A stretch of 64,000 nt of DNA, taken from positions 372,001-436,000 of the forward strand of contig NZ_CP033077.1 of assembly GCF_003716875.1 (NCBI RefSeq), written 5' to 3'. Source of the stretch: Vibrio zhugei (GTDB lineage Bacteria > Pseudomonadota > Gammaproteobacteria > Enterobacterales > Vibrionaceae). A model generated the notes under the pieces. That model did not search any database. It saw nothing but the letters and a program-made list of their open reading frames with translations, and was not told the origin of the DNA. Position numbers and translations under genes: made by a program. Below, piece by piece: positions 8,895 to 17,544 of the stretch; position 1 is the stretch's first letter, and every line of letters starts with the position of its first letter.

Positions 8895-10106
8895 TTACGC
8901 ACTTTCTTCCCACTCAGGGAACGGATCCGGCCACTGACGCCAAACATCCTCACCCAGAGCCAACTCATCATCACTTAATAAACAGTGGTTGAGCTGCTCC
9001 ATGAGCGCTTCTTGGGCGAGCCCTTGACCAATAAACACCAACTCTTGGCGTTTGTCGCCATAAGGCGCGACCCACATTGCCTCAATATCAGCAACACTTT
9101 GTCGATCGGTTGGCCATTCAGCCTTATCGACGGAGTGCCAAAAGACGCCACCAAAACCATGCCTTGCGACACCCCCCGCTTGACTCCAGCTTCCCGCAAA
9201 ATCCGGGCGACTGGCTAACCAGAAAAACCCTTTCGAGCGTAACAACTTGCCATAATCATCCAACGAGTGAAGGGCGGTAAAAAAGCGTTGAGGATGAAAG
9301 GGACGTCTTGCGGTGAATGTGAAGCTTGATATGCCGTATTCATCCGCTTCAGAATGCTGCTCACCACGTAGCACGCTTAACCAGCCTGGCGATTGTTCCG
9401 CAGTAGCAAAATTAAAGCGTTGCGTCCCTATGACCTCATCTAAGTCGATATGCCCATGAGCAATAGGCAAAATCTTGGCGTGCGCATTCAAGCGGCGCAA
9501 TACCCGAGTTAAACGTTGCACCTCGTGCTCGTCAATCACATCGGTTTTACTGATCGCAATCACATCGGCAAATTCCACCTGCTCTATCAATAGGTCGGTG
9601 ACGCAGCGCTCGTCCTCTTCATCGATGGCTTCTTGCGTGTCTTGTAAATCAAGCGCTTCGTCATAATCGCGTAGAAAATTGACGCCATCGACGACCGTTA
9701 CCATGGTATCGAGCTCGGCAATATCCGACAACGAGACACCTTGATCATCGGTAAAAGTAAAGGTTTCAGCAATAGGCAGAGGCTCGGCAATGCCCGTCGA
9801 TTCAATCACTAAATAATCGAATTTCCCTGTCTTCGCCAGTTGACTGACTTCCTTGAGGAGATCCTCGCGCAATGTACAACAGATGCAACCATTACTCAGT
9901 GAGATCAACGTTTCTTCACTGCGGCTCAAGGTCACCTCTTGCGAAATCGTCATACTATCAATGTTGATTTCACTCATATCATTCACAATGACGGCCACTT
10001 TTTTATTCGCTCGATTACACAACAGATGACGCAGCACAGTGGTTTTTCCGGCACCGAGAAAACCGGATAATACAGTAACAGGCAGCTTACGATTCTTTGT
10101 ACTCAT
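8895..10106 (-). CDS. COG0523 (CobW/ZNG1-type) metal chaperone GTPase
   Basis: A 403-residue cytosolic GTPase of the G3E family. Members insert metals into client enzymes and often serve in zinc starvation. The P-loop G-F-L-G-A-G-K-T-T is at residues 15-23. The metal-binding C-I-C-C lies near residue 76, followed by the E-S-T-G switch motif and the guanine motif S-K-T-D. The CobW C-terminal domain covers roughly residues 265-375. The start codon is the ATG at 10106, immediately before S-T-K-N-R-K. A Zur-like operator lies 30 bp upstream, which favours a zinc role over cobalamin. No cobalamin genes are near. Confidence 0.88.
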   Translation of the reverse strand: MSTKNRKLPVTVLSGFLGAGKTTVLRHLLCNRANKKVAVIVNDMSEINIDSMTISQEVTLSRSEETLISLSNGCICCTLREDLLKEVSQLAKTGKFDYLVIESTGIAEPLPIAETFTFTDDQGVSLSDIAELDTMVTVVDGVNFLRDYDEALDLQDTQEAIDEEDERCVTDLLIEQVEFADVIAISKTDVIDEHEVQRLTRVLRRLNAHAKILPIAHGHIDLDEVIGTQRFNFATAEQSPGWLSVLRGEQHSEADEYGISSFTFTARRPFHPQRFFTALHSLDDYGKLLRSKGFFWLASRPDFAGSWSQAGGVARHGFGGVFWHSVDKAEWPTDRQSVADIEAMWVAPYGDKRQELVFIGQGLAQEALMEQLNHCLLSDDELALGEDVWRQWPDPFPEWEESA

Positions 10107-10135
10107 TCGTTTCTCAATTCTCTCCACACAACAAT

Positions 10136-10150
10136 TGTTACAATATAACA
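10136..10150 (-). promoter_or_regulatory. Zur-box-like operator upstream of the COG0523 GTPase gene
   Basis: On the minus strand the site reads TGTTATATTGTAACA, a 15-bp imperfect palindrome. The gammaproteobacterial Zur core is TGTTATAATATAACA, which differs at three central positions. The site lies where a repressor would block the promoter of the GTPase gene. Confidence 0.6.
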
Positions 10151-10258
10151 TAACAATACAAATGGAGTAGCACTATCTTGTAGCACGACGCCGAAAAAAC
10201 CGAGCGCCAATAGCAAGAAAACATCGAGAAAATAACTAAAATACAGACAGTTAAAAAT

Positions 10259-10287
10259 AGTTCATCGATACGTCATCTCACCGTCAT
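10259..10287 (+). promoter_or_regulatory. Pho box (PhoB site) with three direct repeats
   Basis: AGTTCAT, ACGTCAT and CCGTCAT are spaced by exactly 4 bp each, an 11-bp period. PhoB sites are CTGTCAT repeats with the same 7+4 spacing. The array ends 54 bp upstream of the phoD start, a suitable place for activation under phosphate starvation. Confidence 0.6.
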
Positions 10288-10341
10288 ATCGCCCACAGAC
10301 AATGCCCATTCTCATCATTTGATAAACAAGGAACGTTCCAA

Positions 10342-12111
10342 ATGACGCATACTTTGTCGCGACGTCGCTTTTTAAAATTATCTGCCCAGGGCTTTGGTGC
10401 CGCCGTGGTATCTTATGGATTAATGGGATGTAAACACAACAGCAATGACAGTGTTCCCGCCACCTTTGAGCATGGTGTTGCCAGTGGCGATCCCGCGACT
10501 GACTCCGTGATTTTATGGACACGAGTGACGCCACAAACCGAGGGTAATGTCACCGTGGCGTGGGAAGTCGCCATCGATCCCCAATTTACTCAGTTAGTCA
10601 CGTCAGGAGATACCGTCACCAATGCGGATCGTGACTACACAGTAAAAGTTGATGCCATTGGACTAGAATCCGGAACGCCCTATTACTATCGCTTTATGAC
10701 CAAAGAGCAAACGTCCAGAATTGGGCAAACCAAAACCTTGCCTAAAAGTCATGTCGAGTCAGTGAACCTAGCCGTAATGTCTTGCTCCAATTATCCCGCA
10801 GGCTTTTTCAATGTGTATGCCTTAGCCGCGCAGCGCGATGATCTTGACGCATTGCTGCACCTTGGTGATTACATATACGAATATGGACGCGGTGGCTACG
10901 CCAGCCAAAATGCCGAGCAGATGGGCCGAGAAGTATTACCAGCAACAGAGTTACTGAGCCTGAGTGATTATCGTACGCGCTATGCGCAATATCATACTGA
11001 CCCTAACTTACAGGATGTACACGCCAAAGTGCCGTTTATTGCGATCTGGGATGACCATGAGGTGGCCAACGACACGTGGAAAAATGGCGCGGAAAATCAC
11101 AATGAAGGCGAAGGGGATTTTGATGCCCGTAAAGACGCCGCCACTCAAGCGTACTTTGAATGGTTACCCATTCGTCCATGGAGCGAAGGCAATCATGACG
11201 ACATATATCGCAGCTTTCAGTTCGGCGATTTATTGGATGTGCACATGTTGGATACCCGTCTTCTCGCCCGTGATAAACAGCTGAACTATAAAGACTTTAT
11301 CGATGGCACCGGTCAGCTAGATATAGACGCTTTATCGGCAGCCATCAACGATGAAAACCGAACGCTGTTAGGTCAAACGCAATTGGCATGGTTGCAGAAC
11401 CAGCTACAAACGTCGACGAGTCGTTGGCAAGTGATTGGTCAGCAAATTCTGATGGGAAGAATGCAATTACCGGCAGCGATTGCCACCTCACAGATGTCGA
11501 TCAGTGATTACGCACGCCTCGCCGCTCTAGCGGTGCTCGTTCAACGCGTTGACAACAACGATCCCTCTTTAACACAACAAGAGATAGATTACGTTACGTC
11601 GTCACGTGATGAGCTGACCGCCAAGGTAATGCGTCTTTTGCAATTGCCGAGTATTCCCTACAATCTAGACGCATGGGACGGCTATGGACACGACCGAGAC
11701 GTCATTTTAAACACGCTTAGTGAACTCAACAGTAATGCCATCGTATTGGCGGGTGATACGCATAATGCCTGGGCCAACAATCTGACCGATGCCAATGGTA
11801 AATCAGTGGCGGTTGAATTCGCTACCAGCTCGGTGTCTTCGCCGGGAATGGAGCAATATCTCGGATTTGCACCCATCGATGCACCGACCTATGAGCAAGC
11901 CGTCACCAACTTGATTGATGGGTTGCAGTACGCCAATATGCGTGATCGAGGCTATTTACTGTTAACGGTTACGCCCAATCGTGCCAACGCAACTTGGTAT
12001 TTTGTCGATACCATTCGCCAAAGCACCTTCAATGAGTTCACGTCACGCCGCATGACGGCGCACGTTGATATCAATCAACCAGTATTAGTGTTCGATTCGC
12101 GTGATGCATAG
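10342..12111 (+). CDS. phoD: PhoD-like alkaline phosphatase/phosphodiesterase, Tat-exported lipoprotein
   Basis: A 589-residue secreted phosphatase of the PhoD metallophosphatase family, releasing phosphate from mono- and diesters. The N-terminus carries a twin-arginine signal (S-R-R-R-F-L-K). A lipobox-like G-L-M-G-C follows around residues 29-33, so it may be anchored after Tat export. Then come the PhoD N-terminal fibronectin-like domain (F-E-H-G-V-A-S-G-D-P, then V-I-L-W-T-R-V) and the catalytic domain: H-L-G-D-Y-I-Y-E-Y-G, W-D-D-H-E-V-A-N-D, and A-G-D-T-H-N-A-W. PhoD enzymes use Fe3+/Ca2+. AGGAA lies 8 nt before the ATG. The Pho box upstream fits phosphate control. Confidence 0.93.
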   Translation: MTHTLSRRRFLKLSAQGFGAAVVSYGLMGCKHNSNDSVPATFEHGVASGDPATDSVILWTRVTPQTEGNVTVAWEVAIDPQFTQLVTSGDTVTNADRDYTVKVDAIGLESGTPYYYRFMTKEQTSRIGQTKTLPKSHVESVNLAVMSCSNYPAGFFNVYALAAQRDDLDALLHLGDYIYEYGRGGYASQNAEQMGREVLPATELLSLSDYRTRYAQYHTDPNLQDVHAKVPFIAIWDDHEVANDTWKNGAENHNEGEGDFDARKDAATQAYFEWLPIRPWSEGNHDDIYRSFQFGDLLDVHMLDTRLLARDKQLNYKDFIDGTGQLDIDALSAAINDENRTLLGQTQLAWLQNQLQTSTSRWQVIGQQILMGRMQLPAAIATSQMSISDYARLAALAVLVQRVDNNDPSLTQQEIDYVTSSRDELTAKVMRLLQLPSIPYNLDAWDGYGHDRDVILNTLSELNSNAIVLAGDTHNAWANNLTDANGKSVAVEFATSSVSSPGMEQYLGFAPIDAPTYEQAVTNLIDGLQYANMRDRGYLLLTVTPNRANATWYFVDTIRQSTFNEFTSRRMTAHVDINQPVLVFDSRDA

Positions 12112-12129
12112 CATCATGACGCATAATGT

Positions 12130-12158
12130 AAGGGAAATGCCCGCCCGGCATTTCCCTT
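12130..12158 (+). terminator. Strong hairpin after phoD
   Basis: A perfect 12-bp stem (AAGGGAAATGCC / GGCATTTCCCTT) with a 5-nt loop lies 18 nt after the phoD stop. No T-run follows, so termination may need Rho, or the hairpin may stabilise the mRNA 3' end. Confidence 0.55.
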
Positions 12159-12333
12159 GGCAAAGCAACTAGATATATTACCAAAAGATTAAAGTCATAC
12201 TTTTTTGTTATAAGGGTCACGCCAAAACTCGCTTGTCCTCACACAGGGATTCCTATAATTTCATCAGTAACAAAATAAAGCATGATATTTGTCTCGACCG
12301 GACGAGATAATATAACAACAATTGGAATCTCTC

Positions 12334-13917
12334 ATGAAAGTCAAACAGACTCTATTAGCAACCAGCTTACTTTTAAGCCTAGGCGTCGCGGGCCCTACTT
12401 TCGCAAAAACGCCTGACAATACTCTTGTCGTCGCACAATCGTTAGATGACGTAACCAGTTTGGATCCTGCGCAAGGCTTTGAGCTTTCCTCAGTACAAAG
12501 CTTCAATAACCTATACCAACGCTTGGTACAATCGAACCCAAAAAATCCTCAGGAGCTGCAACCGACATTGGCGGCATCTTGGAAGTCTGAGCAACACAGT
12601 TTGACTTTCACATTGAAGGAAGGGGCGACCTTTGCGAGTGGCAATCCCGTTCGCCCAGAAGATGTTATTTACAGCTTAAGCCGCGTCGTCAAACTTAATC
12701 TTGCGCCTTCTTTTATATTGACGCAGCTTGGCTGGGATAAAAGCAATGTCAACAGTCACATCACAAAAGTGTCTGATAACCAAGTTAAAATCACATGGGA
12801 TGTCAACGTTGGCCCTTCTTTCGTACTGAGCCTATTGTCAGCACCGGCGGCATCTATCATTGATGAAAAAACCGTGGCTCCCCATGCCAAAAATGACGAT
12901 TTCGGTCATGAATGGTTAAATAGTCATTCTGCGGGTAGCGGTCCCTTCAAAATTCGCAAATACGTTGCGCATCAAATTTTGATGATGGAAGCAAACGACT
13001 CATCGCCAGCCGGCGCACCGAAATTAAAATATGTGCTGCTTAAAAACGTTCCCGATGCGGCCACTCGTCAATTACTGCTAGAAAAAGGCGATGCGGATAT
13101 CGTGCGTAACCTTGGCACCGACCAGTTCTTCTCATTGCAAGATAAACCCGGTGTGAAAACGCTCAAACTGCCGTATGCCTCTTTGTACTACTTGATGTTC
13201 AATGCCGAGAACAAGAACAACCCGGATATTGGCAAACCTGCTTTTTGGAAAGCGGCGCGCTATGCGTTTGACTACAAAGGTATTGCCCAAGATTTGATGA
13301 AAGGTCAATTTGCCGTTCAACAAAACTTCTTGCCGGTTGGATTTAATGGCGCACTCACTGATCAGCCGTTCAAGTATGATCCAAAGAAAGCGCAACAAAT
13401 TTTAAAAGAAGCGGGCATTAAAAACCCACACTTTAAGTTGGTTGTGTCTAACCAGCCTCCGTATTTAGACATTGCCCAAGCGCTACAAGCCAGCTTTAAA
13501 CGTGCGGGTATCAATGTCGAGTTAATTCCTGGTGTAAGTAGCCAAGTGGCGACCAATGTGAAGTCGCATAAATATCAAGCGACACTGACCTCTTGGGGAC
13601 CAGACTATTTCGATCCAAACACCAATGCGTCGGCCTTTGCTTATAACCCAGAAAATGGCAGCAAAACCTTAGCATGGCGTGCGAATTGGAAAACGCCTGA
13701 GCTGAATAAATTAACACTGAAAGCGCGCGCAGAAACCGATAGCCACAAACGTATTGAGCTTTATCAAGAGCTGCAACGTAAGGTTCGTGAATCTTCCCCA
13801 TTTGTGGTTGGATTACAGAATAAAAAGCTCGTCGCAATCCGCGACAATGTACAAGGGTATGTGCAAGGTATTACGCCAGAGATGGTTTTCTATAAAGACG
13901 TATCAAAAGCAGAATAA
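12334..13917 (+). CDS. ABC transporter periplasmic solute-binding protein, family 5 (peptide/nickel type)
   Basis: A 527-residue periplasmic binding protein with an N-terminal signal peptide (M-K-V-K-Q-T-L-L-A-T, hydrophobic core, cleavage near T-F-A). Family-5 hallmarks are L-D-P-A-Q-G-F near the N-terminus and T-F-T-L-K-E-G-A-T-F-A-S-G-N-P-V around residue 95. Binding proteins of this type take oligopeptides, nickel complexes, glutathione or opines. The substrate here is not evident. It is the first gene of a five-gene importer operon. Its TAA shares one base with the ATG of the permease gene (TAATG). The longer frame starts at an upstream TTG; the ATG at 12334 gives a proper signal peptide. 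Confidence 0.88.
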   Translation: MKVKQTLLATSLLLSLGVAGPTFAKTPDNTLVVAQSLDDVTSLDPAQGFELSSVQSFNNLYQRLVQSNPKNPQELQPTLAASWKSEQHSLTFTLKEGATFASGNPVRPEDVIYSLSRVVKLNLAPSFILTQLGWDKSNVNSHITKVSDNQVKITWDVNVGPSFVLSLLSAPAASIIDEKTVAPHAKNDDFGHEWLNSHSAGSGPFKIRKYVAHQILMMEANDSSPAGAPKLKYVLLKNVPDAATRQLLLEKGDADIVRNLGTDQFFSLQDKPGVKTLKLPYASLYYLMFNAENKNNPDIGKPAFWKAARYAFDYKGIAQDLMKGQFAVQQNFLPVGFNGALTDQPFKYDPKKAQQILKEAGIKNPHFKLVVSNQPPYLDIAQALQASFKRAGINVELIPGVSSQVATNVKSHKYQATLTSWGPDYFDPNTNASAFAYNPENGSKTLAWRANWKTPELNKLTLKARAETDSHKRIELYQELQRKVRESSPFVVGLQNKKLVAIRDNVQGYVQGITPEMVFYKDVSKAE

Positions 13918-14975
13918 TGAGTACTTTGACCTCTTCAACCGGCGCATGGCGCCGGTTTTGGATAACCCGCCTGCAACCTTTGCTTGGCGGGTTTTTATCC
14001 TTAATGTTCACCCTATTTGGGCTACTAATATTTACGTTTATCCTCTCTCGCTCTGCGCCGATTGACCCGGCTTTGCAGATGGTGGGCGATCACGCCAGTG
14101 AAGCGACCTATCAACAAGCCCGCGAGCAATTAGGGCTGGATAAACCGTTACCCATTCAATTTTTATCCTATGTCAATCAGTTGCTACATGGTGATCTAGG
14201 CATCTCACAGATTACCCAGCAACCAGTGGTTCATGATTTGGCACAGGCGTTTCCTGCGACCATTGAGCTGGCGACGTTAGCGATGTTTTTTGGCGCCTTA
14301 TTCGGCATTCTTCTCGCGTCTTTAGCCGTGTATAAACCAGGAAGTGTGCTCGATCATGCGGCCCGCTTTATTTCATTACTCGGATATTCAGTACCTGTAT
14401 TCTGGCTAGGCTTATTAGGCTTACTGCTCTTTTATGCCACCCTGGGTTGGTCAGCAGGCCCAGGGCGCTTAGATGATGTTTACACTTACACCATGGAATA
14501 TAACAGTGGCTTTGTCCTGTTTGATGCTTTCCGTACCGGTGATAGTGACATCATCTGGAATGCAATTGGCCACTTGTGGCTTCCTGTTACCGTTTTAGCG
14601 CTGCTGTCCATGGCATCGATCACTCGTTTATTACGTGCCGTCATGTTGGAAGAAAGCAATAAAGAATATGTGATCCTCGCGCAAGCGAAAGGAGCGACAC
14701 GTTGCCGCATTCTTTTATCCCATATTTTTCCCAATGTGCTGGGCACCTTGATCACGATTTTAGCACTCAGCTACACCAGTTTGCTGGAAGGGGCGGTGCT
14801 GACAGAAACCGTCTTTGCGTGGCCTGGATTAGGTCGTTACTTAACCAGTGCCCTATTTGCCTCAGATACACCGGCTGTATTAGGTGCCACTTTATTGATT
14901 GGTACGTGTTTTGTAACGCTCAATGCCTTAGCTGACGCACTGACCCGTTGGGTCGATCCGAGGACTCGTAAATGA
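13917..14975 (+). CDS. ABC transporter permease, DppB-type
   Basis: A 352-residue inner-membrane permease of the binding-protein-dependent transport family. The N-terminal segment is F-L-S-L-M-F-T-L-F-G-L-L-I-F-T-F-I-L-S-R. A large cytoplasmic loop then holds the EAA motif E-Y-V-I-L-A-Q-A-K-G-A (about residue 243), which contacts the ATPase. The C-terminal segments end in D-P-R-T-R-K. It follows the binding protein with a 1-base overlap. It overlaps the next permease by 4 bases (ATGA), so the operon is translationally coupled. Confidence 0.9.
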   Translation: MSTLTSSTGAWRRFWITRLQPLLGGFLSLMFTLFGLLIFTFILSRSAPIDPALQMVGDHASEATYQQAREQLGLDKPLPIQFLSYVNQLLHGDLGISQITQQPVVHDLAQAFPATIELATLAMFFGALFGILLASLAVYKPGSVLDHAARFISLLGYSVPVFWLGLLGLLLFYATLGWSAGPGRLDDVYTYTMEYNSGFVLFDAFRTGDSDIIWNAIGHLWLPVTVLALLSMASITRLLRAVMLEESNKEYVILAQAKGATRCRILLSHIFPNVLGTLITILALSYTSLLEGAVLTETVFAWPGLGRYLTSALFASDTPAVLGATLLIGTCFVTLNALADALTRWVDPRTRK

Positions 14976-15829
14976 AACAAATTCCTCTTGCGGCCGAAAA
15001 GCCGACACGTTCTCACTGGCCTCAGTGGCTCAATACCTTAAACGTTGGTCTCGTATTGGTTGGTGTGCTTTTGCTCATCGCCATCGGTGCACCACTGCTG
15101 ACTCATTATGACCCCAATGCGCAAAATATGGCGCAGCGCCTTGCCGCGCCTAGTGCCGAGCATTGGTTTGGAACCGACCGCTTTGGTCGTGACCTACTCG
15201 CTCGCGTATTGTACGGCTCGCGCCCGACTCTGATCTTAGTCTCACTGGTGGTGATCATTACCGTGCCCGTTGGCTTAGCCATTGGCATTTGTGCTGGCTA
15301 TTTCGGTGGCTGGACTGAGCGCCTCTTAATGCGCTTTACCGACATTATCATGTCGTTGCCCAGCTTAGTCATCGCGCTCGCATTGGTGTCTATCATGGGC
15401 CCAAGCCTAATGAACGGCGCATTAGCGTTGGCTCTCACCAGTTGGCCTTCTTTTGCCCGTCAAGCAAGAACAGAAACCTTAGCGCTGCGCCGCAGTGACT
15501 ACCTTGCCGCTGCCAAAATGCAAGGCATTGGTGGCCTTGCGTTAATCACAGGACACATTCTTCCCTTGTGTTTGCCTAGTGCCATCGTACGCGCGGCACT
15601 CAACTTGGGGGGCATCATTCTCTCTGCCGCCGGTTTAGGCTTTTTAGGCATGGGCATTCAACCGCCCGCCGCTGAATGGGGCTCAATGGTCGCCAGCGGC
15701 AGTCGCGTCATTTTCGATCAATGGTGGGTGGCCGCCGTACCGGGTGTGGCGATTCTCTTTGCCAGCTTGGCATTCAACCTATTAGGCGATGGCCTACGCG
15801 ATAAAATGGATCCTCGTCATGCAAAATAA
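14972..15829 (+). CDS. ABC transporter permease, DppC-type
   Basis: The second inner-membrane permease of the peptide-type importer (285 residues). The conserved DppC start H-W-F-G-T-D-R-F-G-R-D-L-L-A-R is at residues about 65-79. The EAA loop is D-Y-L-A-A-A-K-M-Q-G-I (about residues 180-190). The end G-D-G-L-R-D-K-M-D-P-R is also conserved. Its start overlaps the preceding permease stop by 4 bases. Its own stop lies 11 bases inside the next ATPase gene. Confidence 0.9.
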   Translation: MKQIPLAAEKPTRSHWPQWLNTLNVGLVLVGVLLLIAIGAPLLTHYDPNAQNMAQRLAAPSAEHWFGTDRFGRDLLARVLYGSRPTLILVSLVVIITVPVGLAIGICAGYFGGWTERLLMRFTDIIMSLPSLVIALALVSIMGPSLMNGALALALTSWPSFARQARTETLALRRSDYLAAAKMQGIGGLALITGHILPLCLPSAIVRAALNLGGIILSAAGLGFLGMGIQPPAAEWGSMVASGSRVIFDQWWVAAVPGVAILFASLAFNLLGDGLRDKMDPRHAK

Positions 15830-16661
15830 CGCTCTGATTTCAGTCGAAGGACTGACCATCCAGCTCGATAACGGACAGTCATTAGTCTCCGATCTCAGCT
15901 TTACAATGGGACGGGAGCGCGTCGCCTTAGTGGGCGAATCTGGCTCAGGCAAATCGTTGACTGCACGCACGCTCATGGGATTGTTACCGAGCGCTTGCCA
16001 TGCCAGTGCGACGCAATTGGAACTCTTAGGTCAACCGATTCAAGAGTTCTCCGCCAAACAGTGGTGCCAAGTGCGCGGTAGCGATGTTGCCATGGTTCTG
16101 CAAGATCCCAAATATGCATTGAATCCGTCACGTACCATCGGGATGCAAGTCGAAGAACCGCTTACGTTGCACACCAAACTCAATCGCAAAGCCCGCATTG
16201 AAAAAGTCGAACATATGCTTGATGCCGTCGGATTACCGAATCCAAGCCAGTTACGTCGCCAATATCCTCACCAACTTTCTGGTGGTATGGGGCAACGTGT
16301 CATGCTGGCCATTGCATTGATCAATGATCCCAAACTGCTCATCGCTGACGAACCGACCTCAGCGTTAGACCACGCGATGCGTGATCAAGTGTTGGCGCTT
16401 ATTACCAAATTGGTGGATGAACGTGACATGGGCTTGCTGCTCATCAGCCATGATCTACAACAAGTCGCGCAATACTGTGAACGTGTGCTCGTGATGTACA
16501 AAGGGCAGGTACTAGACAGACTGCAAGCCAATGAACTGGCAGATGCGACCCACCCCTACACCAAGACGCTTTGGTCTTGTCAGCCACACTATTCAAAGCG
16601 GGGACAACCACTTCCCGTACTCGATCGCGCCGCTTTGGAGGGCAATAATGACGCTGCTTAA
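15819..16661 (+). CDS. ABC transporter ATPase, DppD-type
   Basis: A 280-residue ATPase that powers the importer. Walker A is G-E-S-G-S-G-K-S, signature L-S-G-G-M-G-Q-R-V, Walker B L-L-I-A-D-E-P-T-S-A-L-D, and the switch histidine follows in L-I-S-H-D-L. The start is the ATG at 15819, overlapping the DppC-type permease by 11 bases. The longer frame would begin inside the permease without a ribosome site. The C-terminus lacks the cysteine cluster seen in some oligopeptide ATPases. Confidence 0.88.
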   Translation: MQNNALISVEGLTIQLDNGQSLVSDLSFTMGRERVALVGESGSGKSLTARTLMGLLPSACHASATQLELLGQPIQEFSAKQWCQVRGSDVAMVLQDPKYALNPSRTIGMQVEEPLTLHTKLNRKARIEKVEHMLDAVGLPNPSQLRRQYPHQLSGGMGQRVMLAIALINDPKLLIADEPTSALDHAMRDQVLALITKLVDERDMGLLLISHDLQQVAQYCERVLVMYKGQVLDRLQANELADATHPYTKTLWSCQPHYSKRGQPLPVLDRAALEGNNDAA

Positions 16662-17349
16662 ATTAGACAATGTCTCAGTAAGCCATGTGCAAGGACACCA
16701 TAGCAATACCGTGGTGCATGACATTAATTTGGACATTCCTGAGGGAGAGTGCTTCGGTTTGGTCGGCCCTTCCGGCTGCGGGAAATCGACACTGCTTTGG
16801 GTGCTGGCGGGCCTTAATCCTCATTGGACGGGCAACATCACCTTATTGGATACGCCACTCCAACCGGAAAAAGGACTCACGGGGCACCTGCGCCAAGCGG
16901 TGCAAATGGTCTTCCAAGACCCGTATGCATCACTCCATCCGAAGCATCGACTGCGTCGCACCCTGGCCGAGCCGTTACGCCGCCTTGGAGTGTCCGATAT
17001 TGATGATCGAATCGCAGAAGGCTTTCGTCAAGTCGGCCTGACAAGCGACATGATGAGCCGCTATCCACACCAACTCTCCGGTGGACAACGCCAACGTGTT
17101 GCCATTGTGCGGGCGCTACTGTTAGAACCCAAGCTGTTGTTGCTCGATGAGCCCACCTCTGCATTGGATATGTCAGTACAAGCGGAAATCCTGAACTTGC
17201 TCAATGAGTTAAAAAGCGGTCATGGCTTAACCATGATCATGGTCAGTCACGATTCGAATACCATCGATTATATGTGTGATTCGGCGGCGTTTATGGACAA
17301 TGGCCGCATTGATCGGTTAGTCGATTATTCACAGCCGCTTGATCGCTAA
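16648..17349 (+). CDS. ABC transporter ATPase, DppF-type
   Basis: The second ATPase of the importer (233 residues), pairing with the DppD-type subunit. Walker A is G-P-S-G-C-G-K-S-T, signature L-S-G-G-Q-R-Q-R-V, Walker B L-L-L-L-D-E-P-T-S-A-L-D, and the H-loop M-V-S-H-D-S. The start at 16648 has GGAGG 7 nt upstream, and the gene overlaps the previous one by 14 bases. It is shorter than typical DppF proteins (about 330) because it lacks the usual C-terminal extension. The importer operon ends at the terminator directly downstream. Confidence 0.88.
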   Translation: MTLLKLDNVSVSHVQGHHSNTVVHDINLDIPEGECFGLVGPSGCGKSTLLWVLAGLNPHWTGNITLLDTPLQPEKGLTGHLRQAVQMVFQDPYASLHPKHRLRRTLAEPLRRLGVSDIDDRIAEGFRQVGLTSDMMSRYPHQLSGGQRQRVAIVRALLLEPKLLLLDEPTSALDMSVQAEILNLLNELKSGHGLTMIMVSHDSNTIDYMCDSAAFMDNGRIDRLVDYSQPLDR

Positions 17350-17377
17350 TGATCACCAAGTTCATTGGTTTTCTAGG

Positions 17378-17407
17378 AAAAACGGCCTATCACAGGCCGT
17401 TTTTTAT
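17378..17407 (+). terminator. Terminator of the peptide-type ABC operon
   Basis: An 11-bp stem (AAAAACGGCCT / AGGCCGTTTTT) with a 5-nt loop ends in a T-run, 28 nt after the last ATPase gene. Confidence 0.9.
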
Positions 17408-17544
17408 TCGACGTACGTTAGGGTATAAGGAATTATCCGTTCCCCTTCTATCTTACTAGCCTTTAAACCCGATAGCTGTTAGGTTTAGCGGCATCCACCT
17501 CTACTCTCGCGTAACGAAGACGTTTCACTGTATTTGGTAAAGTC

